From Branchipolynoe longqiensis (Eukaryota; Annelida; Polychaeta; Phyllodocida; Polynoidae), in contig CM059190.1 in NCBI GenBank assembly GCA_030323885.1, positions 86,118,762-86,182,761 on the forward strand: a stretch of 64,000 nucleotides of DNA, in the 5' to 3' direction. Both the position numbers and the translations under genes were made by a program. The notes under the pieces are model-generated. The model searched no databases. It was not told the origin of the DNA and saw nothing but the letters and a program-made list of their open reading frames with translations. Shown one piece after another: positions 32,681 through 44,132 of the stretch (position 1 is its first letter; each line of letters begins with the position of its first letter).

Positions 32681-33241
32681 TTGACACGAGACCTAAGAGT
32701 AGCAGCTATGCTGTCAGTGAGAGTGAGGGACTAGCTGGTTTGGGTGGGTTTGGGCCTTTAGAGGTACCAGCCAGAGGAATTACTCATCCAACTATTACTA
32801 TATTATGTCAAATGTCTTGTCCTGTTATTGTGAACGGAGCTTACAATAATGTAGCGTGTAACTAGTTACCCATACATTATTCAGCAAAGTGTCAGTTAGT
32901 TGTTGGTAGCACGGTCCAGTGGGACAGTGTATTCTATGTGTTTGTGCAGCACTGTGCTGCTTTGAAGTCGGACCTGCCTAGTTGGCAGCCCGCATCCGGC
33001 GGCAGCAGCCCGCCGGGCTTTAACTTGGTTCAAATGCGGATGCCCGCATCAGTATATGCGGATGCCCGCACCAGTATCTGCCTCCAGTCGGCAGGAAATT
33101 TGCTTCATGAATATACGGAGGGGCCTTTAGAGGTACCAGCCAGCGAAATTACTCATCCAACTAAATTTTGTCAAATGTCGTGTCTTGTTATTGTGAACGG
33201 AGCGTACAATAATATGGTTTGGATACATGTAGCTATGATAT

Positions 33242-33744
33242 TGTAGTGGTCTGCACTGACCTCTCAGGCAAGTAACCACATAGACAGGTAGGCGTGGGGA
33301 GTGTATTGATATCAGGGAGCCTAGGTGGTGTAATGGTTAGCACACTGGCCCGGAATGCAAAGAGATGCGGGTTCGAGTCCCGCTCTAGGCACAGTATTTC
33401 CCATTTTCATCACCCCCACGACACTGGTTGCCGTGATCAGGATCCTGTACAAGCTTTGTGCTGTATGGTTGTTGAACCTACCCTGTGTATGTATGTGTTA
33501 GTGCATTGCCTGTATGTATGTAATTGTAAGCATTACAAGACTTACAATTCCAGGGGGACGAGTGTAGTGGTCTGCACTGACCTCTCAGGCAAGTAACCAC
33601 ATAGACAGGTAGGCGTGGGGAGTGTGTTGATATCAGGGAGCCTAGGTGGTGTAATGGTTAGCACACTGGCCCGGAATGCAAAGAGATGTGGGTTCGAGTC
33701 CCGCTCTAGGCGCAGTATTTCCCATTTTCATCACCCCCACGACA
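33242..33744 (+). mobile_element. SINE-B dimer, 321-bp unit plus partial second unit
   Basis: Unit 1 starts TGTAGTGGTCTGCACTGACC at 33242 and unit 2 at 33563; unit 2 stops at CCCCCACGACA. Each unit has a tRNA-like core, GCCTAGGTGGTGTAATGG ... GGGTTCGAGTCCCGCTCTAGG, with acceptor-like complementary ends. The anticodon arm does not pair well, so it is not called a tRNA gene. The copy at 54615 has the same 1.5-unit layout. Confidence 0.85.
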
Positions 33745-34049
33745 ATATCGCATATGTTGGCCCAAAATGATCAGATTTGTTGTATTCTTTTTGAAGCAGG
33801 AGAATCATGAATCATTACTTTTCCTCACCATACCAGGCATGTTATTCAAATACCATGAATGACACAACAAAGACCATGAATGACACACATATTTTTTTCT
33901 GAAGGAAATGGGTAGTCTACAACTCTGGTTATGTCACTACCATGTTTTAAACCGCACAATTGACAGAGTGCAGATAGATTGAAAGCTGTCAAAATGTCAG
34001 TAAGCAACCAAAACTTAGAAAGCCAGAGGAATTAATCTGTTATATTGAT

Positions 34050-35713
34050 TTCATGAAAGTTGCTAGGTGCATTCAAAGAAAATCATGATGAGCAAGTGAC
34101 TAATACAGATTTGATACTGTATTTTGGGAACAAACTGAATGAACATTTTGGATCTGATATTGTGGTCACTGAGTTGAATAGTGAATCAAATGTAGCAAAA
34201 TGTCACTGTTGTGCATAGTTGTTTATGAGCAACAGAAAAAGTCAGATGTTGAGACAGAAGTTATGCATGTGGTTGAAACAGCATCTAAGCTAATCCAAAA
34301 TGAGATTATGTCCGTTGAGATATGCCATGTCATTTATCCAACAGAAGAGCTACTTGGACATTCTGATGAAGCGTTGGAATTTTTGCCATCTCTTCTTACT
34401 TCATATTTGAAAATATGATTCACTGGGAATTACATTGACTTCAAGCTGGCCTCATTGGATCAGGCCATCACGCAGTCCTGTATCAATTGGCTGAGTGCCA
34501 AGTTATAGAAATGGAAGGCTGTTCCACATTTCAAGCAAAGGGAGAAGCAGATATCCAAATTGGGAGGACTGCGGTAGACTATGCCAGGCAAGTGGATACC
34601 ATCCTAGTTGGTGATAGCACAAACTTGCTGGTGCTTCTCTCATACCATGCAGAATGTCATTCAAACAGAATGGCTTTTCACTTATTTCGCCTTAGACCAA
34701 ACCACCATATGCATAGAAGCTCCATATGTACAGAAATTCCTTCTTTTATCAAGGAACACAATAATGGAATGAGCTACTCACTAACATATCCTCAAAACTT
34801 CATAGCTGCAACTTCTATAAAGTCCTCAAACACCATATTGCTATGTCATTAACTCCAGCTGCACATCCTGAAAATTTGGAATTAGTTCTCTTTGACCCTA
34901 TGGATCCAACTGAGGAACTGAAAGGGAAAGAATTTTTAAAACCTGTATCAAGAACACCATTTCATAGGAATCTCAACCATTATAACCCACCCCAACTCCA
35001 CTCAAGTGTCCCAGACCAGGGCATTAAAGTCTTAATTACTACTGTATTATGCATCATATACTACTTACTTGCAGGTATCCTTATATATCCCTAGCATGCC
35101 ATAACCTGTGTAACGTTTGTATCTTTATAAGGAATCATTCCCAAATTGTTGTTTATTTTATGGTATTGCTAAACTCTCAAATTGTTTAGATACTTTGCTA
35201 GTTACTTATTGTTAGTTTGGAGATATGCACTTGGTTGTACAGGCAGGAAAATTACCCCATTGTGGGATGCCAACTTAAAACAACCCACAATTTGGCATTG
35301 GGAAATTAGTCCCATTGAAAAATCCATCAAAAGTTCCCATTTCTACAAACTTGCGACAGTGTTTTCTGGTAATTCAGACATTCCACAGGAGAACTTAATA
35401 AGGTGAATAAGTTTCCTATGTTTTTACAGTTGATCAGAAAGGAGATATCCTTGATCACACAGAATGGGACTGGCATGTGAAATGTTACCAATCTTAACCG
35501 ATCAACCACCAGCACCATCCTCATTGTTAGTGATGATTAACTGAAATTGCAAAGCGGGATGCTTTTCTTCACAGTGCATATGCCGAAAGCATGGACTGAA
35601 GTGCAGTTGGACCTATGGGGAGTGCAAGGGGTTCAGCAGCAAAGGTTCTAGTGAATTTGACATCAGTAATAACTGCTCAAATTCAAGGGAGCCCGAAAGT
35701 GATAATGGTCAAT
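34050..35713 (+). pseudogene. Decayed copy of an invertebrate repeat-gene family (nuclease-like fold, C-terminal Cys cluster)
   Basis: Broken frames on + read AFKENHDEQVTNTDLILYFG, VVETASKLIQNEIM, FQAKGEADIQIGRTAVDYAR, TILVGDSTNLLVLLSYHAE, and after further shifts CICRKHGLKCSWTYGECKG. I recall many cnidarian and mollusc predicted proteins with (GD)ADVLI..., VGDDTDLLVLL and a final CxCxKxGLxC...CGxC cluster, often in multiple copies. This looks like a degenerate member. Stops and frameshifts are frequent. Function is not known to me, and the family assignment is from memory. Confidence 0.5.
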
Positions 35714-35749
35714 AATAACTAAGCTATTGGCAGAGCATTATTTTCTTGT

Positions 35750-36168
35750 CATTTCAGTCAAAACACATGCTAATCAATTTCCTTGACCATGAAAACCTAG
35801 GCATATACCCATCATTTGTGACAATTGGTGTGCTAGTAACACAGTTATAGTCGAAAAAGGGTTTTCCACTAATGGCAGCCTCTAATTAGCATATGATAAA
35901 TATATAACAGACAGACTAACACTACTAATGGCACATTGGTGTTCTTGGACCATAAAAACAGAGGTATGAGCTTATTAGAACAATGATTTACTTTCATACC
36001 TGTTCCCTGATGCCAAAAGCTAATTAACATAAATAGACCCCTTCCACCAAATCTATGGATGTAGATTTGATATATGTTATTTGTGTGGTGTTCCTGAGAT
36101 GAATCCTGGTTAGAAACTTTCTATTGCAATTTGTTATGGATCAAACCACGAATTGACTGGACTATATC
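35750..36168 (-). repeat. Repeat M copy 2
   Basis: Reverse-oriented homolog of 23981-24441. It starts TTTCAGTCAAAACACATGCTAATC and ends GAATTGACTGGACTATA. Confidence 0.75.
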
Positions 36169-36359
36169 ATACTATTTAAGTGTATTCCTGGTATCCAGAT
36201 CCAAAAATTTGGTGATAATTATTTTGTATATAAGTGGGTGACGATTTGTTGAATTTTTGTATTCTCTTCAAAAGAGAGGAGAAAAGAAGTTTTTCTTGAT
36301 ATTATGATGGGCCCCTTTGTTGGCCATCTGGAAGTTAACCCTAATGCTGTACACCCCCC

Positions 36360-36660
36360 AAGCAAGCAGGGAAACGAGTGTACTTGCTTCTTTCACGTCT
36401 TTATGGCTCTCCACTCACTGCGGCGTCCACAATCAAGTGCTCCCCCTCTGCCCTGACAGGTCCCATGTCAACTTCCTCGGGGGTAATTAGTGGCTGGGAG
36501 AGAGTTTGTCAAGTCCTCACAAGGGGTTACTCTAGCCGCACACAGAAGATGGCAGCCCTGTCACGGCGCTGCCCAACAGCTACCGTACCGTCACCTAGGA
36601 CAGTAAACTGCAACGGTGATGCAGCAGTCCTTGCTGCCACCGGATGGTAGTGGAGTTCAT
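36360..36660. other. Unassigned GC-richer segment with a 90-codon open frame
   Basis: The + frame 36378-36650 is Ser/Thr-rich with no recognisable domain. The minus strand reads LQFTVLGDGTVAVGQRRDRA before a stop, which looks more protein-like but is unrecognised. It could be a repeat fragment or a lone exon; no clear flanking splice sites were identified. Confidence 0.3.
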
Positions 36661-36734
36661 GTCTGGACTACTACAATATCAACCAAATAATTACTAGAAC
36701 AATACACCCTGTGTGCACCTACAAACTAATCTAA

Positions 36735-37345
36735 ACCCAGAAGGTGGAGGCGCTCTATTCCTGTAAGGAAGGTCAGGGAATCAAGCCCCAGTCAAATCAA
36801 ACCAGTACTTATTGCTACTATAACAGGCACTCAACATTACTAAGATAGGAACCAGGTGCGGTGGCCTAATCAATAGAGCATCGACCTCACGTGCGGAAGG
36901 TCAGGAGTTCAGTTCCTGGTCGAGTCAAACCAATGACTTTAAAATTGAAACTTGTCGCTTCCTAGCCTGATGCTCAGCATTAATAGGATAGGGCAAGGAC
37001 TGGTTAGCTCAGTGTCAGGATGTGACTGAGTAGGATATCAATCAGGTCATGGTGCCAGCGACCCGATTTCCCAGTGGGGCAGCACTATAAAATGGCCATG
37101 AGTGGCCACTGTCACAAGTCAGTACCCATCCTGATATGACCTTAGATGCTGCTAGGACGTAAAACAAACAAAGATAGGGCACTGACTGGTTGGCTCAATG
37201 TCGGACTAATGGGACTGAGTGAGATATTAGGTCATTGTGCTGGCAGTAAAGGATCCCAGTGGAGCAGGATTATGAAGTTGTCAAGAGTTCATACAAGCCG
37301 GTACTCAACCCTGATATAACCTAAGATGTTGCTAGGACGTAAAAT
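36735..37345 (+). mobile_element. Outer SINE-A copy, split by a nested SINE-A
   Basis: The left part (36735-36848) runs from the head to ACATTACTAAGATAGG. The right part (37179-37345) resumes exactly with GCACTGACTGGTTGGCTC and continues to GCTAGGACGTAAAA. The two parts together make one SINE-A. Confidence 0.85.
36849..37170 (+). mobile_element. Nested SINE-A, full length, with 8-bp target-site duplication
   Basis: It runs from AACCAGGTGCGGTGGCCTAATC to GACGTAAAACAAACA. It is flanked by AAGATAGG at 36841-36848 and 37171-37178. It provides the best definition of both ends of the family. Confidence 0.9.
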
Positions 37346-38724
37346 CCCAATGAACTCATCCGTCCATAGACTGCGCCATATGGAATAATTCTCGATTATC
37401 TCATGATAATACACTGACCTAACAAAACAACGACGGTCTTAGATTTTTGGTATTAAATAAATACATTTATTACTTTGTTTTTTATTATACATAAACATAC
37501 AAGAAGGTATCACACACGAAACAAAAGGGTGTAATTTCTACGACTCACAACCTGTTTAGTCACTAAACAAAGTACAGAAATTGGCCAGTGCGCCAATACC
37601 ACATTGCTATTTTAGCTATTAGTGCAAAGGAAAGGGAAATAAACAACAGGATAGCATTACATGCATAGACAGCGAGTTTATTGTATGGAACATTAATCAA
37701 GAAGTAGGCCCTCATTGCCTGCCTGTAAGCTGATACAATATACCTAACATGAACTGTTAAAAATAAAAAAATCTCTAAATAGTATAGTCAGCAACCGAGC
37801 AAAATACAAACAGTACAGACTAGAAATCTGTGTGTACAAAGAATAAGACCCCCCCCCCCCCCAGCCCCCCTCCCTCCCATCCCAGATTGAGCAGACCAGA
37901 GCCTAGATACAAGATTCACCCCGTACTGCTGCAGTAGGGGTGCAAACCAGCCTTATGTAAAAGCTGGCGAAAAAACGGGTCAAAGAATTGAGAGCCTAAT
38001 TTCACAATGTAAGATGCAACAATTATTCTTTACATATATCTTATTATTTACCCGCTACCTTTGAGTTGAAAAATATAATATAATATCTAGTTTAATAAGA
38101 TTTAAAAGTGACATCGACGGCGTTCTACGACCGCCATCTTGTCTTTTTTGCATTCTCTCCCATTTCACCAACTCTGTGCCTATATGCATAGCCCTTTGAT
38201 ACTGGAGCCACATACTGTAGCCTCACTTCCATACTAACGCTATTTTCGCCAGTATTTATATAAGGCTGATCTTCACCCGTGTACTACAAGTACCGGGTGA
38301 ATCTTTTATCTAACCAGAGCCCAAATAACGATATTTCAACTGTCTTGTATTTGTAAGAACAAGTTAGGATGTACTTTTTTTTTGTTACGATGTTTTCAGC
38401 TCTCTTGTTGGAAGAAACAATCTGTTATGCAATTTTGATTAATAATAATAATAATTATTATTATAGAATGCACATATTTATGCAACATCCCTCAGGTAAA
38501 TGCTTCTATTGGACATTGTTTGCGCCTTGCATTCTTACACAGCTTAAATTCTTCCAAGCGGCAATCAACATACCTGGGTTTCGGCCACATACACATAGAC
38601 AAAAAAATGAGTACTTGCATACATGATACAATCAAGGAGGAGCAGACTGCAAATTATCCGGTGTGCACCGATGTAAATCAAACATGGCTCAGTGCGCATC
38701 GCGTTCTGCGCAGGTGCAACCCTT
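37346..38724. other. No gene seen
   Basis: AT-rich DNA with a poly-C run (37849-37862) and GTACTACAAGTACCGGGTGA-type short dyads near 38270-38310. No conserved coding frame. Confidence 0.45.
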
Positions 38725-39144
38725 AGGCCGTATTCGATTAAACAACTCGAGTCACCCGAGCCACCTTTTGGCACGTGCTCAGACCTTACAACCTCGTGTT
38801 GGATAAACGAATATGCTCAGGGTGGGGAAAATGGTGGCTTAATCCAAAACCTTTTTTTTAAATAACCGATATAACTACAGAAAAATAGGATTTAAAGTAT
38901 TTATGATTGCATAGTTTAGTTACATTTCCATTTAATTAATCTGACCTGTACTGCTACAGGACACTACCAGCACAAATGTGACGTCATTACTCCTAGCACC
39001 CCCAGCCAAGACGTGGGTTACTGGAGTCGGGTCGTTTTGGACACGGCCCGTGTATTTTTAGACTTCACTCGTGGTGTTCTATTTTAAATCCTAACGACTA
39101 GGGTGACCCCAGGTACCCGGAGCGTCATAATCGAATACGGCCCT
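38725..39144. mobile_element. MITE-B copy 2, reverse orientation
   Basis: AGGCCGTATTCGATTA at the left and TAATCGAATACGGCCCT at the right. The interior is the reverse complement of copy 1, including CCCCAGCCAAGACGTGGGTT and GGGTCGTTTTGGAC. Confidence 0.85.
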
Positions 39145-39325
39145 AATGGGCGATGTGACGTCATGTGGGTAACACGTCGTGATTTGACTGACCAAAATAA
39201 AAGGGGGCGGGTCTTAATAACTCTTATATTCAGCGGTAGTGATGTGGTGGGTCTTATATTCAGCGGTAGGAGTACATAGGAGAGCTCCTACAGACCTAGT
39301 ATTGATGATTGTGGAGATGGTTGTC

Positions 39326-39687
39326 TTAAAGTTGCATAGTCCGATGGTTTTGAGTTTCTGTCATTTTCTGAGATAGGCCTAAATATGTTAGGTTGGTGGT
39401 TGTAATCTACCTTACTTTAGTTTGAAGTAACTTTTACTTTAAATGGTTAGCTTTTGAGATATTTGAAGTGCAAACATGCGAAATTAATTTGGGCAAGCTT
39501 GCCAAAAATCTAACACCATAGGCTTCTGCAGTAACAGATTCTATTAAGTTTACTCAGTATTCCCTTCTTTGTGATGACAAATGTTTAATAAGTGCAGCAG
39601 TATCTAAGTTAGATATGTAGAATCAAATCTAGATAATTGTTTTGGTTTTGAAAATTTGATGTTTTCATCGGACTATGAAGCTTTAAA
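39326..39687. mobile_element. MITE-C copy 4
   Basis: TTAAAGTTGCATAGTCCGATGG to CATCGGACTATGAAGCTTTAAA. It is the reverse orientation of the 8398 copy, and the best-preserved terminal repeats of the family. Confidence 0.85.
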
Positions 39688-39957
39688 ATGGCCCACGTGA
39701 CAGGCGCGGAATATGGTGCACAGAGTCATGTGATTTAGTAGAACTGAAATAAATAATTCAGTACTAATATATCACATGGTATTTCTATAAACAATAAAAT
39801 TTAAAATCCGTGGGAGAAATAATCGACAATGAATAAAAAACGAAGTAGTAATGAGAACATTGAAAAGAGAGTACAAGTTGAGTGGTGGAAGACAACTTAG
39901 CAGGGATTTTTCTGTATTACAGTAAATGTGACCATATAACTAGAGGTCTCTTCTCTA

Positions 39958-40305
39958 GAGCCGTGTTTACACAGGAAATTGTGAAGCGATTTAGGCAAAT
40001 CGATTTATATGAAGCGATGTAGTGGTGCGTTTACACGACCGAGTTTGAAAGTGTGTCGGCGACCGGGAACCAGCAGCCTTATTGAGCCTGTAGCCGGCGA
40101 GTACTGCTATTTGTTTAGTCGCCGCCCAGGAACCAGCTGAATCGCTTCACATAAACCACCTCGCGACCTGGAATAGATGAAGCGTTTCATATGAATCGAT
40201 TCAGCCCTAAAACGCCACAGCATCGCATTTATACAGCAAATGTGAATCGATCTAGGCAAGTCGTTTTATATGTGGCGTTTTAAATCGCCCGTGTAAACAG
40301 GGCTT
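39958..40305. mobile_element. MITE-G (unique in window)
   Basis: The ends GAGCCGTGTTTACACAGG and CCCGTGTAAACAGGGCTT are inverted. The interior has repeated AATCGATTTATATGAAGCGAT-type motifs in both orientations. Confidence 0.75.
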
Positions 40306-40577
40306 AGTTCTATGATGTGGCGCACTCATTCAGACCGTGAATCTAAAAACGGCCCCGAGCAGACACACTGTCGCAAAATAACGTCGCGGTTGTCGGTTTG
40401 AAGAGAAAATGTGAACGGACACACATACATACATATTTACACATATGTCCGCATAGCAATGCGTCTTCTAACAATGCTGATGTTCACATTTATTTTGTTT
40501 AAAGTCAGGACACATGAAGCACACCAAACAGAATGGTATCAATAAGCGTCGGGGGCTATTTTGCGACATTGTGGCAT

Positions 40578-41048
40578 TGGACGTATTCGACTGGGACCTT
40601 TCCATCCGTATAATTTAGGCTCTGCCCACCTGCGCAGTGAACTTGGTTTACGAATGGAAATAGGACCAGTCAAAGGGCTTCAGTGGTTTCAGCCAATCAG
40701 AGCTGTTCTTTTCAATTGCAAATTGCGGCCCCATAACTCTGATTGGCTGAAACCACTGAATCTTTCCACTTATATTGTAGTTGGGTTCCGGTGTGTACCA
40801 CATGGGACTGCTTTCAGTGCTGCCCATTCAGTGCTGCAGATTTGCAGCCTTCAGCGCACCAATGCGACTGAAAACTCCCCAAAACAACAACACTTATATT
40901 GTGAAATACACCATGTGACCTTATGGATGGGACCGCCAACACACATCTGAATAGTATGCATAGAAACCCACCTCCCGTCCCAGACAAATAGGAATTTGTA
41001 AACAAATATTTTTATATTCGCATGGAAGGGCCCAGTCAAATACGTTCA
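40578..41048. mobile_element. MITE-H (unique in window)
   Basis: GGACGTATTCGACTGGGACC and GGGCCCAGTCAAATACGTTC are inverted over about 35 bp. The interior shares CAGTGGTTTCAGCCAATCAGAGCTGTTCT-like sequence with MITE-A, on both sides of an internal inversion. The open frame 40561-40950 is therefore not a gene. Confidence 0.75.
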
Positions 41049-41207
41049 TTAAGTAACAAAATGAAAAGGTAATTATTTTAGGTAAAACCACACACATAAA
41101 AAAAGTTCTACTGCACTTTGATTTGAAACCAAGTTTATTAATAGCTAATTAACCAGTCACAATTTCTCAGATTTCGGTATAGTTGAGCATATTATTAGAA
41201 GCCGTAA

Positions 41208-41550
41208 CCAGACAGGGTGGCCGAATGAGTAGCGTGTCCGTCTCCTGTTTTGGGAGATCGGGAGATCAGAACCCATGACTTTGTGGGTTCAAATCCTGGT
41301 CGAATCAAACCAATGACGTAAAAATGTATACTTCCCAGCCTGGCAATCGGCATTATTAGGATAGGGCAAGGGCTGGTTGGCTGTATCAGGATAATGTGAC
41401 TTAGTTTATTGGGATATCAGGTCATGATGGTCTGGTTTCCCAGTGGAGCAGCACTATAAAGTCACCATGAGTGCGCACTGTCACAAGTCGGTACCCATCC
41501 TGATATGACCTTAGATGTTGCTAGGATGTAAAACAACAAAGAAACAAACA
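41208..41550 (+). mobile_element. SINE-A copy, full length
   Basis: Head CCAGACAGGGTGGCCGAATG, GGGTTCAAATCCTGGTCGAATC, and tail ACAACAAAGAAACAAACAG. There is a small duplication in the D-arm/anticodon region (GGGAGATCGGGAGATC). Confidence 0.85.
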
Positions 41551-41833
41551 GAAGACGTAAACCAGGCGAGGCTGGGTTAAACTTACTGCTATCACACCTA
41601 CAATTTCCATCCACCATCAAAATCTCATTACTAAATTAAATACATACACGAAACAAGTAATATTTATTTATATCCGTGATACCCAAAGCACCATTTAAAA
41701 AGAATTGTTTTCAATTAAAAAAAAAAGACAAACGGTGAACAAATATTTTGCTCAAACTAAATATCAGATCGTAACTGAAATTTAGAATACCTGGAGGAAA
41801 ACTAATTTCGATAATGACTCATCTATATATATA

Positions 41834-42163
41834 CCGTATATATGTCCCAATAGAAGCACTCTACCCAATAGAAGCACACACCCCCATTTCAAGATTGAAA
41901 GCATGCACAAATATACGACCATATTCAGACTGAATGCACATAAAATAAGACAATCCCACTTTATTTCAGAGGCACGACAAAAACAAATTAATGAAATAAA
42001 AAACAATGATGAATGTTTCACGATATCTGCATATGTAATCATAAGTACATGTTAATTTGAAACAAGCCATTGCAAATAATTACTTTGCACCCATGGGAAA
42101 TAAACAGACAGGCATCCATATGTCTGCACTCGTGCAGTGCGCGTCTATTGGGACATATAAGGT
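41834..42163. mobile_element. MITE-I with 'CCCAATAGAAGC' termini
   Basis: TATATGTCCCAATAGAAGC is inverted against GCGTCTATTGGGACATATAA. An additional CCCAATAGAAGCAC lies just inside the left end. The core is AT-rich and non-coding. Confidence 0.7.
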
Positions 42164-42782
42164 ACACCCATATATAATATTATATAACCCGATTTGGTAG
42201 ATAAACGTTGATTTATATAATTTTTTTTAAAGAAGCCAACTGTAGCGTTATCGAGATAATCGACACCTGTTATTATTGTACATACAAAAATATGTCTATT
42301 GCAATCAACGACAATAGTGTGCACACTTGAGAGTAGCGACGGAGCCACAAAGACAGAACACACAGATTTATGAAGATCTAGGCTACATATTGCATACGTT
42401 TGCATTACATAAACGCACTCTAGTTGTCTCACAATTAGACATTGGTCAAACTTGTGAATAAGAAACTGATTTAAAACAAAATTAAGATATAGAAAAAAAG
42501 TAGCAAAAAGATTTGTGGAAAACTAGACTACATTATCTAGAGCTAAACACGACAGGTTCACGTATTTGAACGGAAATGCTAATTGCTTTTAATCGAAAAA
42601 AAAAATGTTGGCAAAGGACTGTAAAGTATTGTTGACATTGGCCGTCCCGTGCCCAAGTATTGTCTATTAATATAGCGCCCCTAGCGGCATATTTGTGAAC
42701 TGCCACAATGACTGATGACGCTCCAAGAGGGAGGTGGATCGGGGGACCGGATGGAGGGAATGCTTTGTAATTTAAATAAATA

Positions 42783-42978
42783 CCGGCATTAATAGGATAG
42801 GGCAAGGGCTGGTCAGCTTAGTGTCAGGATAATGTGACTGAGTGGGATATCGGGTCATGGTGCCAGCGGTCTGATTTCCCAGTGAGGCAGCACTATAAAG
42901 TCGCCATGAGTGCGCACTGTCACTAGTCGGTACCCGTCCTGATAAGATTTTAGATGTTGCCAGGACGCAAAGCTCCAA
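42783..42978 (+). mobile_element. SINE-A copy, 5' truncated
   Basis: It begins within CCGGCATTAATAGGATAGGGC and continues to GTTGCCAGGACGCAAAGC. The tRNA-like head is missing. Confidence 0.8.
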
Positions 42979-43249
42979 CAACCAACCTAAATAAAGTACA
43001 CTTGTTTTCTCTTATTAATTGACACACGAGAACAATCAAGAATTAAGTGATGGCAGTGTTCAGTCTATTGGGCAGACAAGTTGCCTTACTCACCACACCA
43101 ATTCATTTCACTCAATGAAGTAGTTGCTCAGGTAGTGGGTGTAAGATTACGTTACTCCCCGCTCCATCGCCCCCCCCCCCCCCCCACATAATGTGCTCCT
43201 GGGGTTGGTGGGTATGTTTGGGAGGTCTGGATGGCAAGTCTCTGGGAGT

Positions 43250-43700
43250 TATGGGTGAGCCCCTCTGTCAGGTCATGTGGTGAGGTGTGATTGGGTCCCT
43301 GTCAGGTGACATGGTGAAGTGTGATTGGGTCCCTGTCAGGTCATGTGGTGAAGTGTGATTAGTTCCTTGCCAGGTCATGTGGCGATGAATGATTGGGTTC
43401 CTGTCAGGTCATGTGGTGAGGAATGATTGGGTCCCTCTGTCAGGTCACGTGGTGAGGTGTGATTGGGTCCCTCTGTCAGATCATGTGGTGAGGAGTGATT
43501 GGGTCCCTGTCAGGTCATGAAGTGATTGGGTCCCTCAGTCAGGTCACATGATGTGTGATTGGGTCCCTCCATCAGGTCACGTGGTGAAGTGTGAGTGGGT
43601 CCCTCTGTCAGGTCATGTGGTGGTGTAATTGGGTTCCCATGACAGGTGACATGTGATGGGTCCCGACAGGTCACATGGGTAGGTGTGATAGCGTCCTTTA
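43250..43700 (+). repeat. Minisatellite, about 35-bp unit
   Basis: About twelve diverged units of GTCAGGTCATGTGGTGA...GTGATTGGGTCCCT. Units differ in length by a few bases. Confidence 0.92.
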
Positions 43701-43981
43701 AGGTAGGTATGGACAGGAACCTCAAGGTGTAATGGATTCATTGGGGGTTTGGGGGTTGGAGGTTGGAGGTTGGGGGGTAAGGAGGAGGAGGGAAGGTGAT
43801 GTGGTGAGTCTTATACTCAAGTATTTAGTGAAGACATCAGCGTTATATTTCTTTTGTTAAAATATAAATCTTAGGGGCATCTGGTAGATCATTTGGTGAG
43901 AGGTGGAAAGTCTATTAATTTGTTAGGTTGGCAAGAAACCTGTCTAAAAGTTTTCGTTCCTCAACCAAAATTAAAATGGTA

Positions 43982-44132
43982 AACCAGACGGGATGGCCAA
44001 ATGAGTTAGGGCGTCTGTCTCCCACGTTGGTAGATCGTGGGTTCGAATCCTGGTCGAGTCAAACCAATGACGTAAAAATTGATACTTGTCGCTTCCTAGC
44101 CAGATGCTCGGCATTACTAGGATAGGGCAAGG
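43982..44132 (+). mobile_element. SINE-A copy, 3' truncated
   Basis: The head ACCAGACGGGATGGCCAAATG and a well-kept GTGGGTTCGAATCCTGGTCGAG are present. It stops after GGATAGGGCAAGGA. Confidence 0.8.

Larger units (their letters stand above)
31304..33213 (+). mobile_element. Second YR retroelement remnant with A1 ... B1-A2-B2 repeats
   Basis: A1 is 31304-31342 (GTGGCGTGTAACTAGTTACG then ATTATTCAGCAAAGT); A2 starts at 32851 with the same sequence. B1 is 32752-32850 (GGGCCTTTAGAGGTACCAGC to ACAATAAT); B2 is 33121-33213. A recombinase C-terminus lies directly before B1. The order matches a split-direct-repeat element in + orientation. LINE insertions and a deletion removed gag, RT and RNase H. 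Sequence and GC content differ from the 24.9-30.3 kb element, so it is a different family. Confidence 0.75.

Noticed and set aside
33310..33395. Possible tRNA genes in SINE-B copies (also 33631, 54691, 55011, 63681)
   Set aside because: The acceptor-like ends and T-arm look tRNA-like, but the anticodon arm does not pair and the sequence lies inside a repeated mobile unit.
33242..33744. Hammerhead ribozyme in the SINE-B unit (retrozyme hypothesis)
   Set aside because: I looked for the CTGATGA and GAAA core on both strands and did not see it in the unit; only the dimer layout is suggestive.
40561..40950. 129-codon + frame as a gene
   Set aside because: It spans the inverted arms and internal repeat of MITE-H, with CAGCCAATCAGAGC motifs shared with MITE-A.
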